Assembly (NCBI GenBank): GCA_002481295.1
Contig: DLDU01000026.1
Span: 2,364 to 41,199, forward strand
Length of the DNA stretch: 38,836 nt
Direction of reading: 5' to 3'
Origin: Prevotella sp. UBA7764
GTDB taxonomy: Bacteria; Bacteroidota; Bacteroidia; Bacteroidales; Bacteroidaceae
Below the pieces are notes generated by a model, which saw only the letters and a program-made list of their open reading frames with translations, did not search any database and was not told where the DNA came from. Below, one piece after another: positions 25,403 to 32,009 of this stretch. The stretch's first letter is position 1, and every line of letters begins with the position of its first letter. Both the position numbers and the translations under genes were made by a program.

Positions 25403-25861
25403 ATGACAGAACTGATAATACAAATAGAGGACAAGTCTATACTTCCAAGCCTGAAAAAAGTAATGAGATCCATTCAAGGAGTAAAAAGCATAGCCTTGAA
25501 GACGACTACACCTGCTATATCTCCAACGGCACAACGCCTTCTGAAAGATTTAGCAGACTATGAGTCCTATAAAAAAGGATGGGACGACGAGTCTGCAGCT
25601 CCCCTTAGCCCTATTGTTATCAAGTCCTTTAAACGTCTTCTTGAAAAGAGTAACGAAGACGATCTAAAAGATTGGAACATTTTCCCAGAGAAAAATGGTA
25701 CGATGATCCTTGAGAACTCAAAGCGCCAAGCCCAAATCAATTTGGCAGAAAAGGAGTTTTCATACTTTATTTTGGCCGACTCTGGACTCAAAGGAGAAGA
25801 TCATATAAAATTGTCAACAAGCAGATTACTCAAAGCCATCAAAGCCATCAACCATGATTGA
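25403..25861 (+). CDS. Unknown 152-residue protein with GWDDESAAPLS motif
   Basis: I place the start at ATG 25403 because a full promoter ends just before it; upstream ATG codons would overlap that promoter. There is no signal peptide or membrane segment. The N-terminus (MTELIIQIEDKSILPSLKKV) looks like the beta-alpha start of small antitoxin-type or ferredoxin-like proteins. The middle has YKKGWDDESAAPLSPIVIKS, a Trp-Asp motif I associate with uncharacterised accessory-genome proteins; the C-terminus is a beta pair followed by a helix. Codon use is AT-richer than the neighbouring operon, so acquisition is likely. A 29-codon ORF overlaps its stop. A toxin-antitoxin-like role is a guess and I assign no function. 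Confidence 0.7.
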   Translation: MTELIIQIEDKSILPSLKKVMRSIQGVKSIALKTTTPAISPTAQRLLKDLADYESYKKGWDDESAAPLSPIVIKSFKRLLEKSNEDDLKDWNIFPEKNGTMILENSKRQAQINLAEKEFSYFILADSGLKGEDHIKLSTSRLLKAIKAINHD

Positions 25862-25943
25862 AAATAGGGCAGAATCATTTATTCGTCTTGCCATACGCTA
25901 TAAATTACTTGTATTAGCTCGTAAAGAGGTACACTACTTATAA
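25854..25943 (+). CDS. 29-codon mini-ORF overlapping the previous stop
   Basis: ATG 25854 opens within the last three codons of the unknown gene, in another frame, and runs to TAA at 25941-25943. The peptide (MIENRAESFIRLAIRYKLLV...) is an amphipathic, basic helix. The 8-bp overlap is typical of translationally coupled gene pairs, so this may be a truncated partner gene or a genuine micropeptide. It could also be chance. Confidence 0.35.
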   Translation: MIENRAESFIRLAIRYKLLVLARKEVHYL

Positions 25944-26024
25944 CCTGTTTGGATATATACGTTATTATTCTTACATACATTGCCGTGCATTGACCAAGCA
26001 TTTATGTTTGCACAAGGTATCAAA

Positions 26025-26102
26025 AAAAACGTCACCACAGAGTGGAAAAAGCAATATCTGTTGAAGAAATTGACATTTTTCCGTCTCTGTGGTGACGTTT
26101 TT
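26025..26102. repeat. Long hairpin (18-bp arms plus 7-bp inner stem), MITE-like
   Basis: AAAAACGTCACCACAGAG (26025-26042) is the exact reverse complement of 26085-26102. An inner pair GGAAAAA (26044-26050) and TTTTTCC (26076-26082) extends the stem around a 25-nt loop. The structure sits in a 520-bp gene-free, AT-rich stretch. It could be a small non-autonomous element, a structured RNA or a strong bidirectional terminator. No transposase is near. Confidence 0.75.
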
Positions 26103-26227
26103 CTGAATCAAGTCCTCTTCTGCTCCGAATTTCGCGATTTTCAGAGCATTTTCTATAATCTGCTTACAATCAACCACTTATGGCCAAACCACTGCTTTCT
26201 TGAAAAGAGAAACGCCTTTTCAAGCTC

Positions 26228-26359
26228 TCATCTCAGTGGTTTTGTCTTGTCATCTCAGTGGTTTTTGCGCATCATCTCACTTGTTTCACCTCATCATCTC
26301 ACTTGTTTCTTCGTGTCATCTCAGTGGTTTCATCGTGTCATCTCAGTGATTTCTATCAA
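26228..26359. repeat. 22-bp tandem repeat, six copies
   Basis: Units begin exactly every 22 bp at 26228, 26250, 26272, 26294, 26316 and 26338. All start TCATCTCA; four continue GTGGTTT or GTGATTT and two have the CTTGTTT variant. The last third of each unit is variable. The period is not a multiple of three, and I see no credible coding frame over it. Between 25944 and 26463 nothing else was recognised apart from the hairpin at 26025-26102. Confidence 0.9.
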
Positions 26360-26463
26360 AGATGCCACTTTCGACGAAGCCAAAGCCGCATGAAAGCCAA
26401 CCGCCACGACGTAGAAGCAACCATCAGGAAGAAGAGGTTTTGTAAGAAAACCTGATGACCGTA

Positions 26464-26880
26464 TCAGTCGGTCACATGCCCCTTGGTCACGGCATACTTG
26501 CCGCCACCCGTGAAGCAGAGCACAGCGGCACCGAGAAGGTAGAGCATCGGCAACTCAATCGCCCAGCCACCGGTCATCGGATCCACGGAGAAGATGACGG
26601 ACAGATGAGCCATGAGGATGGCAACTGCCATGTTGCCCACCATCACCACGGAAGCCACGCGTGTCCACGCACCCAGCACGATGAGCACAGAGGCGAGCAA
26701 CTCGGCTGCCAAAGAGAAATAGGCGATGAAGCCGGGGAGGCCCATGCCTGCCAGCATGCCCTCGATGGCCGACACGCCATAGATGAGCTTGTGGACACCG
26801 TGGAAGAGCATCAGACCACCCACTGTCAGACGCAGCAACAGCAGACCCAAGTCGTTGTCGCGAAGAAAATCTTTATCCAT
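26464..26880 (-). CDS. DoxX family membrane protein
   Basis: The 138-residue protein has four hydrophobic helices. The first carries LLLLRLTVGGLMLFHGVHKL (residues ~13-32), the typical R-x-x-x-G-x-x-x-x-x-H-G DoxX signature. GFIAYFSLAAELLASVLIVL and later VGNMAVAILMAHLSVIF follow. DoxX proteins act in redox or thiosulfate/quinone-linked functions in some organisms; the role here is unknown. It is the last gene of a leftward operon with an HMA-domain protein and a TonB receptor, 39 nt after the HMA gene, which hints at a metal or redox-stress connection. Confidence 0.88.
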   Translation of the reverse strand: MDKDFLRDNDLGLLLLRLTVGGLMLFHGVHKLIYGVSAIEGMLAGMGLPGFIAYFSLAAELLASVLIVLGAWTRVASVVMVGNMAVAILMAHLSVIFSVDPMTGGWAIELPMLYLLGAAVLCFTGGGKYAVTKGHVTD

Positions 26881-26919
26881 AACTATTGTTCTTTATCAAA
26901 TGAATTGTTTTTAATGCAT

Positions 26920-27252
26920 TTACATGTTGTCGCACTGCTCATTCATGTCGCGCTCGACCTTCTCGCCCTTCTTCAGTTCGCGGGCCTTGTAGCCGAACTT
27001 CGGGAAGGCGGCCTCAAGCTTCTGCTTGTCAGTCTTGGCAGGGTTGTAGACGATGGTCACCGTCTGGTTCTCCACGCTGGTGAGGATGTCCTTCACGCCC
27101 TTCTCAAAGCGCAGTCCGTTCTTGATCTTGTTCTCACAGTTGGCGCAGTGCATCTGCGGTGTGGTGGTGACGACGAGCGTATCGTTGGCACTCTTAGCGT
27201 TGGCGGCGGTACTCATGGCTGCCAGCATCATAGCAAAGAATAACTTCTTCAT
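26920..27252 (-). CDS. Secreted heavy-metal-associated (HMA) domain protein
   Basis: The 110-residue product has a signal peptide (MKKLFFAMMLAAMSTAANA). One HMA ferredoxin-like domain follows, with the metal site MHCANCENKI (Cys36 and Cys39). VKDILTSVENQTVTIVYNPA, KLEAAFPKFGYKA and a charged tail ending CDNM complete it. It should bind a soft metal such as copper in the periplasm. It lies between the TonB receptor and DoxX genes in a leftward operon, so it is a likely metal carrier for the receptor's cargo, or a sensor of it. The particular metal is inferred. Confidence 0.9.
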   Translation of the reverse strand: MKKLFFAMMLAAMSTAANAKSANDTLVVTTTPQMHCANCENKIKNGLRFEKGVKDILTSVENQTVTIVYNPAKTDKQKLEAAFPKFGYKARELKKGEKVERDMNEQCDNM

Positions 27253-27310
27253 ATCGCTTTCTGATTAAAATGATTGATTTGACTGATGCTTACAATTATT
27301 TGGTAACAGC

Positions 27311-27334
27311 CCAAGCTCCTTGAAGGAGCCTTGG
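27311..27334 (-). other. Intercistronic hairpin between TonB receptor and HMA genes
   Basis: CCAAGCTCCTT (27311-27321) pairs with AAGGAG and CTTGG (27323-27334) around a very small loop, with one bulge. There is no T run on the minus strand, so it more likely adjusts expression or mRNA stability between the two genes than ends transcription. Confidence 0.45.
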
Positions 27335-27352
27335 ACTTAGGAACATATCCTC

Positions 27353-29389
27353 TTACTTCAAATTATAGCGTATGCCGATATATGCTCTTGCGCCCTGCAT
27401 GGGTCCCCACACGAGGGTGGGATCGAAGGTGCTGCTCCAAGGATGGGCGGCATCGATGATCGGATTTTTCTGCTTATAGTTCGTGAGGTTCTCACCACCC
27501 ACATAGACAGAGAAGTGGCGGAAGGTACGGGTGACCTGCGCGTTGAGTTGTCCATAGGCGGGGTAGCTTTCTTTCCAAGAAGACGTGCCGTCGGCCAAGG
27601 TGTAAGCCTTGGGCAGACGGCCACCGCCGTTGAGGGCGAAGGTGGCGTCGAACTGCCAGAGGCCGAGCGGTGTCTTGTACGAGGCAGTGAGCAGACCTTT
27701 GTAGCGGTTGGTCAGCGGCTGGCGCAGGAGCTCGCCGCCGTAGGTCGTCTTCACGTCGTTGTAGCGGTAAGCTGCCGTCATGGTCATGCCCCGGAAGAGG
27801 TCGTAGGTGGCGTCGATCTGGAACGTGTGGGAGTAGGACTTGCCGTGCAGATTGCCGATATGGATCTGCGTCGGATCCGTGTCGTAATCGATGACGGCCT
27901 GATTGCCGAAGCGAGTATAGTAGTACTCAGCATTAAGCTTCAGTGTCTGACGGCCGAGTGGGATGTTCAGCGCCGTGCTGAGTCCATAGTTCCACGCATT
28001 CTCCTGGTCGAGCTTGTCGATGACGAGCTGACGGCCGCTGGCCATGAGATAGTTGTTCTCTGCCAGGGCATGCACCGTTCGATAGCCCTTACCGGCAGAG
28101 GCGCGCAGACTCCAAAGGTCGTTGACCTGCCATTTCACATGAAAGCGGGGCGTGACGAAGGTGCCATACTCCGAGCTGTGGTCGACGCGGATGCCCGCCA
28201 TGGCCACAAGATGCTCGTGGAGATTAAAGGTGTACTGGGCATAGCCGCCGAAGACATTCTCCTTCTCGTTGAGCCGCTGCCCGAGGTAGGTCTGACCGAC
28301 ATAGTCGTGGTTCAGCGAAGCGCCGAGCGCAAGGTTGTGCTCAGGAGTGAAGTTGGTCTCGAACATCAACTGCGAATAGACGTTTTTCTCGTTGACATCA
28401 TAGTCCTTGCGGCCATAGGTGGCATCCATCTCGTGCATCGAGGCGGAAGACATCCAGGCGATGTTTGTGCCATGGCTGGGGTCGAGGATGAAGGCGTGCT
28501 TCATGTAGCCCTCGTAGCGGTGGGTGTTGAGGTTGATACGGTAGAGCGGATCCGTCTGATGATCGAGCACTCCCTCATGGTTGGTCTGTCCGCTCTCTCG
28601 TTTCTCGTCCAAGAGCGAGAGTCCGCCATGGAAGATATAGTTGCCCGTCTTGCCATACCAGTGGTTCTGCAAGTTGAACTGCCGTGTCTGCGGGTCGTCC
28701 ATGAATCCGTCCTTGTTGCTGTCATGCTCCTTGAGATTGTCCTCATAGTGTCCGAGGATCTCGGTGCTCAGTCCTTTAGCAAGATGCACGTTGCCGTCAG
28801 CGTTGGCCTCGATGCGGCTCATGGTATTGCCATAGAGGTTGACGTGCACATTCTCGTCGTCCTCGGGCTTAAGATACTCCACGTTGATCTGTCCGGTCAT
28901 GGCCTCGTAGCCGTTCTTCACGCTGGCATTGCCCTTGCTCACCTGTATGCTTTTCATCCACGTGCCGGGCACATAGCCCAGGGAATAGGGTATCGCGGCA
29001 CCACGGAAGTTGGGGAGGTTCTCGGTGAGCATCTGCACGTATTTGCCACTGAGTCCGAGCAGCTTGATCTGCTTGGCACCTGTGGCGGCATCGTTGTAGC
29101 TCACGTCGACCGAAGGGTTGGTGGTGAAGCTCTCGCCGAGGTTGCAGCAGGCAGCTTTGAAGAGCTCGTCCTGAGAGATGATTTGTCCGTTCATGGCACC
29201 TTTCATGCGCATCATACCGGGCTTGCGGCTGACCACCTGCACCTCGTGGAGCGTCTGGTCGGGCATGGTGCCCACGCTGTCGAGGGCGCTAGTGGCGGTG
29301 GAATCTGTGTTCTGAACGGGTGCCTTTTGGGCAAAAGAGGGTTGTGCCAGCATTCCCATCATGCCGGCAAACAAGATATTCTTATTCAT
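27353..29389 (-). CDS. TonB-dependent receptor of a probable metal-handling operon
   Basis: The 678-residue protein has a signal peptide (1-20), then QTLHEVQVVSRKPGM (TonB-box-like) and a plug with ELFKAACCNLGESFTTNPSV (Cys81-Cys82) and IKLLGLSGKYVQMLTENLP. The barrel ends GIRYNLK. The paired cysteines in the plug mark the class that is encoded beside HMA proteins in Bacteroidota. It lacks the CarboxypepD-like N-terminal domain often fused to this class, so it is a shorter form. The barrel contains His-rich external segments (NLHEHL, HEMDATYGRKD). It should import a metal or metal complex, with copper the leading guess. It follows the small HYC_CC_PP-like gene and precedes HMA and DoxX. Confidence 0.85.
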   Translation of the reverse strand: MNKNILFAGMMGMLAQPSFAQKAPVQNTDSTATSALDSVGTMPDQTLHEVQVVSRKPGMMRMKGAMNGQIISQDELFKAACCNLGESFTTNPSVDVSYNDAATGAKQIKLLGLSGKYVQMLTENLPNFRGAAIPYSLGYVPGTWMKSIQVSKGNASVKNGYEAMTGQINVEYLKPEDDENVHVNLYGNTMSRIEANADGNVHLAKGLSTEILGHYEDNLKEHDSNKDGFMDDPQTRQFNLQNHWYGKTGNYIFHGGLSLLDEKRESGQTNHEGVLDHQTDPLYRINLNTHRYEGYMKHAFILDPSHGTNIAWMSSASMHEMDATYGRKDYDVNEKNVYSQLMFETNFTPEHNLALGASLNHDYVGQTYLGQRLNEKENVFGGYAQYTFNLHEHLVAMAGIRVDHSSEYGTFVTPRFHVKWQVNDLWSLRASAGKGYRTVHALAENNYLMASGRQLVIDKLDQENAWNYGLSTALNIPLGRQTLKLNAEYYYTRFGNQAVIDYDTDPTQIHIGNLHGKSYSHTFQIDATYDLFRGMTMTAAYRYNDVKTTYGGELLRQPLTNRYKGLLTASYKTPLGLWQFDATFALNGGGRLPKAYTLADGTSSWKESYPAYGQLNAQVTRTFRHFSVYVGGENLTNYKQKNPIIDAAHPWSSTFDPTLVWGPMQGARAYIGIRYNLK

Positions 29390-29455
29390 TGATGATTTCC
29401 TTTGAATGATTCATTGACTGCAAAATAAACGATACTCCTTTCTTTTGTGGCCATA

Positions 29456-29473
29456 TACACCTTATTATATATA
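29456..29473 (-). repeat. Dispersed AT-rich motif, copy C (18-bp match)
   Basis: On the minus strand this reads TATATATAATAAGGTGTA, identical to the last 18 bases of copies A and B. It lies about 70 nt upstream of the TonB receptor start. Confidence 0.65.
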
Positions 29474-29491
29474 GCTTGCGTCAATGACGAT

Positions 29492-29869
29492 TCAAAGTCT
29501 GAGCACACGCAGATGATGCAGGTACTCCCGCGGAGGCGAGCACCATGTGGGGATGTATGCGCCGGGCGCATGTATGAGGATGAATGAATGTGCGAGAGAA
29601 AGCAGCCCCGTGGTAGGCACGACCGTCACCCCGTGCTGCGAGAAGTCGAAGAGATGGCTCTCGGCCAGCGAGCTCGGTGCCAGCTTGATGGTCTTCACCA
29701 CCATGCAGCCTTTCATGCCGTGGCAGTCGTGGTTGCCCTGTGCCTCGGCGATCTGCGCCACTTCGGCACGGCCTGAGTGCATGCACACTTCCACACTCAG
29801 TCCTGCACTCATCGCCACAATCAGCAAAGAGAGCACCAACGCCGGAAATATGTGCAATAGTTTCTTCAT
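29492..29869 (-). CDS. Small exported HYC_CC_PP-like protein
   Basis: ATG 29869 gives 125 residues with a signal or anchor helix (HIFPALVLSLLIVAMSAGLS). Conserved-looking Cys/His positions follow: VCMHSG (Cys29, His31), DCHGMKGC (Cys49, His50, Cys55) and SPPREYLHHLRVLRL at the end. This order (Cys-x-His, then a Cys cluster before a short basic segment, then Pro-Pro near the C-terminus) fits the HYC_CC_PP family found upstream of TonB receptors with HMA partners. The first motif is degenerate. It is the probable first gene of the leftward operon. A metal-related role is inference from the cysteines and neighbours. Confidence 0.65.
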   Translation of the reverse strand: MKKLLHIFPALVLSLLIVAMSAGLSVEVCMHSGRAEVAQIAEAQGNHDCHGMKGCMVVKTIKLAPSSLAESHLFDFSQHGVTVVPTTGLLSLAHSFILIHAPGAYIPTWCSPPREYLHHLRVLRL

Positions 29870-29874
29870 GCCCG

Positions 29875-29882
29875 CAAAGTTA
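29875..29882 (-). promoter_or_regulatory. -7 box unusually close to the HYC_CC_PP-like start
   Basis: TAACTTTG on the minus strand fits TAnnTTTG and ends only 5 nt before the ATG at 29869. If used, transcription would begin at or next to the ATG, giving a leaderless mRNA. No -33 box is evident. Confidence 0.4.
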
Positions 29883-30251
29883 TGAAAAAGAATCAGTACT
29901 ACCATAATATCATCCACTTAATAAATGCTAATTGCCAGAAAATCATAAATCCGAGCCACAAAATCATAAACGTATTAACTCACACAGAGACACAGAGAAC
30001 ACAAAGACGGCTACGCCGCGAGAGAGCACAGAGCGTACCACTCAAATATACCCTCTCGCAAAGACGCAAGAGATAAAACCTATGAGTTGTTTTAGAGTTA
30101 ACGCTCCGCTACGCGGAATAAAGAATATAACCGAATATCAAGAAAACATATTCTCGATATTCGGTTATATTCTTAATACCATTGAAGATGGTGCGTTAAA
30201 AGGAAAAAAGATTGGCAACGTCGCTGTCCCTTGACCTAGGTGCCCCCATGA
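29883..30251. other. Gene-free region with repeat-like segments
   Basis: No convincing gene was found. The region holds a CACAGAG-rich stretch (about 29983-30035), short GC-rich palindromes (CGGCTACGCCG at 30008-30018; TCCGCTACGCGGA at 30105-30117) and the long AT-rich hairpin listed separately at 30122-30175. Confidence 0.5.
30122..30175. repeat. Perfect 19-bp inverted repeat hairpin
   Basis: AAGAATATAACCGAATATC (30122-30140) is the exact reverse complement of 30157-30175. The 16-nt interval can add a further AGAA/TTCT pairing after one mismatch. No T run or gene is adjacent. It may be a mobile-element relic, a structured RNA or a replication/recombination-related hairpin. Confidence 0.75.
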
Positions 30252-30257
30252 CGAAAA

Positions 30258-30308
30258 CAAAAAAATCCCTCCCGCCTCTCGGCGACGTATCGCTTTGAGA
30301 CGAGAGGG
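30258..30308 (-). terminator. Terminator of the Hsp20 gene
   Basis: On the minus strand CCCTCTCGTCTC (30308-30297) pairs with the GAGAGGCGGGAGGG segment (30280-30267) through 12 bp with two G-T pairs. A long T run (complement of 30258-30265) follows. It lies about 40 nt past the Hsp20 stop. Confidence 0.85.
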
Positions 30309-30348
30309 AAATATTATGAATTTATGTAAGAGAGATGAGCTATATGGA

Positions 30349-30792
30349 TTACTTCACTTCGATGCTCTTGTTTTCCTCTTTCTCAGCCTCCTTGCTCATC
30401 TTGGGCAGGTCGATCGTGAGAATGCCGTTCTCGACCTTGGCACTGATCTTCTCCTTGTCCACATCCTCGGGCAGCACGTAAGTCTGCTCATAGTTGCTGT
30501 AGTTGAACTCGCGGCGCAGATAGTGTTCTTTCTTGTCCTCGGCCTTGTCTTCCTCCTTGTGCTCGAACTTGTCCTCAATCTTAAGGTTGAGGTTACCGTC
30601 CTTGTCAAGGCTTACGCGGCAATACTCTTTCTTCAATCCCGGAGCGGCAATCTCCATCACATAGCCTTTGTCAGACTCCTTGACGTTCACAGCAGGAGCG
30701 GTAGCGTTCATGCGCGGCATCATATCCGTGTCGAAGAAGTCATTAAAGAAGTTTGACATCCAGTTGTTATCATTTCTTTTAGCAAGTAACAT
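30349..30792 (-). CDS. Hsp20/alpha-crystallin small heat-shock protein
   Basis: The 147-residue protein is a cytosolic ATP-independent chaperone that holds unfolding proteins. After a short N-terminal arm (NNWMSNFFNDFFDTDM) comes the alpha-crystallin domain (~30-130). It has PAVNVKESDKGYVMEIAAPG, YLRREFNYSNYEQTYVLPED and the end signature AKVENGILTIDLPK. The tail is Lys/Glu-rich, with no clear I-x-I motif. Length and motifs match bacterial Hsp20. An unusually strong AGGAGGT ribosome-binding site lies upstream and a terminator downstream, so it is a single-gene unit. Confidence 0.95.
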   Translation of the reverse strand: MLLAKRNDNNWMSNFFNDFFDTDMMPRMNATAPAVNVKESDKGYVMEIAAPGLKKEYCRVSLDKDGNLNLKIEDKFEHKEEDKAEDKKEHYLRREFNYSNYEQTYVLPEDVDKEKISAKVENGILTIDLPKMSKEAEKEENKSIEVK

Positions 30793-30799
30793 AAGACAT

Positions 30800-30806
30800 A
30801 CCTCCT
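30800..30806 (-). promoter_or_regulatory. Strong Shine-Dalgarno site of the Hsp20 gene
   Basis: AGGAGGT on the minus strand with a 7-nt spacer to the ATG at 30792. Bacteroidota genes mostly lack such sites, and the other genes in this window show none as good, so this one stands out and fixes the start. Confidence 0.75.
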
Positions 30807-30856
30807 AATTATCGTATTAATTGTTTTTATTCAGTTCTTTGGAGCTCTTCCATCCT

Positions 30857-30870
30857 TTCGGACTTCCGAA
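30857..30870. promoter_or_regulatory. Dyad upstream of Hsp20 (TTCGGA-CT-TCCGAA)
   Basis: A perfect 6-bp inverted repeat with a 2-nt centre, about 65 nt upstream of the Hsp20 start. It is a possible operator or leader hairpin; no known heat-shock element (such as CIRCE) is recognisable. Confidence 0.4.
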
Positions 30871-30932
30871 CTTCACTCTGCTTATTACAAAGTATATACC
30901 TAAACAATTAACCTGACAACAATGGTCAATAT

Positions 30933-30949
30933 GTCAGTCAGAGACTGAC
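30933..30949. promoter_or_regulatory. Dyad GTCAGTC-AGA-GACTGAC
   Basis: A perfect 7-bp inverted repeat with a 3-nt centre, in the 304-bp gene-free gap between Hsp20 and the pectate-lyase remnant. It could be an operator for either side or a small hairpin. The rest of the gap (30807-31096) shows no gene. Confidence 0.4.
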
Positions 30950-31096
30950 GAAATGACTGTAATTTGTTGTAGCCACAGAAATCTTTCGCTAAGCATTTAC
31001 GCTGTCTTTAAAATATGTCTTTTATGTCTTCCTGTCTAAATCGATGCCATACGGAAGCAGAAGTCTGCTCGGCAACCAATAAAAAAAATATAGTCT

Positions 31097-31924
31097 CTAT
31101 CTACGGAAAACCTTCGACGTCTTTACCGTTCCGTCGGCGAAAGTAGTACGCACGATGTTGAGACCTTTTCTCATTGTCGGAAGCTCCAGACCGTCAACAG
31201 AGTAATACCTGACGGATGTGACTACAGCACAGCTCTCATTAGCATTTATATTCTCAATAGCTGTTGTCGTGGCTTCGTCCGTTCTTGTTTCCATGTCAAC
31301 AACGTTCTGTTTGGCCGATGATGTCTTAGGCCATCCGCCAACAGAAATAGAAAGGGTCGCACCTGCTCCGGCCGGCACAACACTCCTGACAAGGTTTGCT
31401 GCATACGGTGTGTATTTATAATAGGAGTAGGGATTGAAGAAAGCCTCATTGCCGGAACGGCTCTGCGCATCAGATGCTCCGTAACAACCTTTCAGCGTGA
31501 TATTATAATCCTTATAGCCTGACGAGGTTGCCTTCACGGCCTACGGATTCTTTTGAGCGGCAGAACTTGTGAATGCTGTGTTCTCTACATATATATTACT
31601 TCTGTAGGCAGCACCAACACAATAGGAAGCTACACTACTCGAATAAAGGCAGTTCACAATATGAATCTTTCCAAATCTGACGCGTGGCATACGCTCTATG
31701 CAACCCTCGTCCCACCAGCAGTTGGCAAAAGTAGTATTCAACTTGCCGCCATCCTTGCTGACATTCTTGTCGCTGCCACCCCAAAGATCTGAGAAGCAGT
31801 GCTTGTCGGAGCCGCCCGAGCCACCAGCCCAAGGCTTGATAAGATAGCGGAAGCGACACCATGTAACGCTGATCTTGTCGGAACCGTTATTGCAATCAAA
31901 GTTGCCGTCTACACCATCCTGAAA
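31097..31924 (-). pseudogene. Decayed PL1 pectate lyase (5' truncated, in-frame TAG)
   Basis: Read leftward, the frame begins abruptly at FQDGVDGNFDCNNGSDKI (31924 down), then ITVSWC-type strand VTWCRFRYLIKPWAGGSGGS and CFSDLWGGSDKN. These are core PL1 pectate-lyase segments. The same frame continues through WWDEGCIERMPRVRFGKIHI (the R-x-P-R-x-R-x-G catalytic-loop motif) to SSAAQKNP, where a TAG stop (31540-31538) interrupts. The frame then resumes without a shift (AVKATSSGYKDYNITLKGCY) to a Prevotella-like C-terminal tail (YYSVDGLELP ... TSKVFRR) at 31097. The signal peptide and the N-terminal part of the lyase are missing; upstream sequence has a stop in this frame at 31963-31961. The gene is therefore a remnant unless the window is misassembled. 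Confidence 0.85.
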
Positions 31925-32009
31925 AGCAGACCCAAAATGCGGGCAAATTTTCGCATACGTTTAGATGTTATTAGTTATAGTTTATTAGTCAGAGAGACAC
32001 AAGTCTCTG

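Noticed and set aside
23600..25534. A 644-codon open frame antisense to the GH2 gene
   Set aside because: The GH2 frame has complete catalytic motifs and domain order. The antisense product has no signal or domain and arises from the GC-rich codon pattern of the sense gene.
26228..26359. CRISPR array with very short spacers
   Set aside because: The 22-bp period leaves no room for spacers, the variable part is too short, and no cas genes are in the window.
27443..29392. A 649-codon plus-strand frame antisense to the TonB receptor
   Set aside because: The receptor frame has a signal peptide, plug and barrel. The antisense frame is repetitive in Val/Leu/His and matches no family pattern.
31926..31949. 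Short ATG frame (MRKFARILGLLFRMV) at the 5' edge of the lyase relic
   Set aside because: It is in a different frame from the lyase and stops after 15 codons; it is not a restored start.
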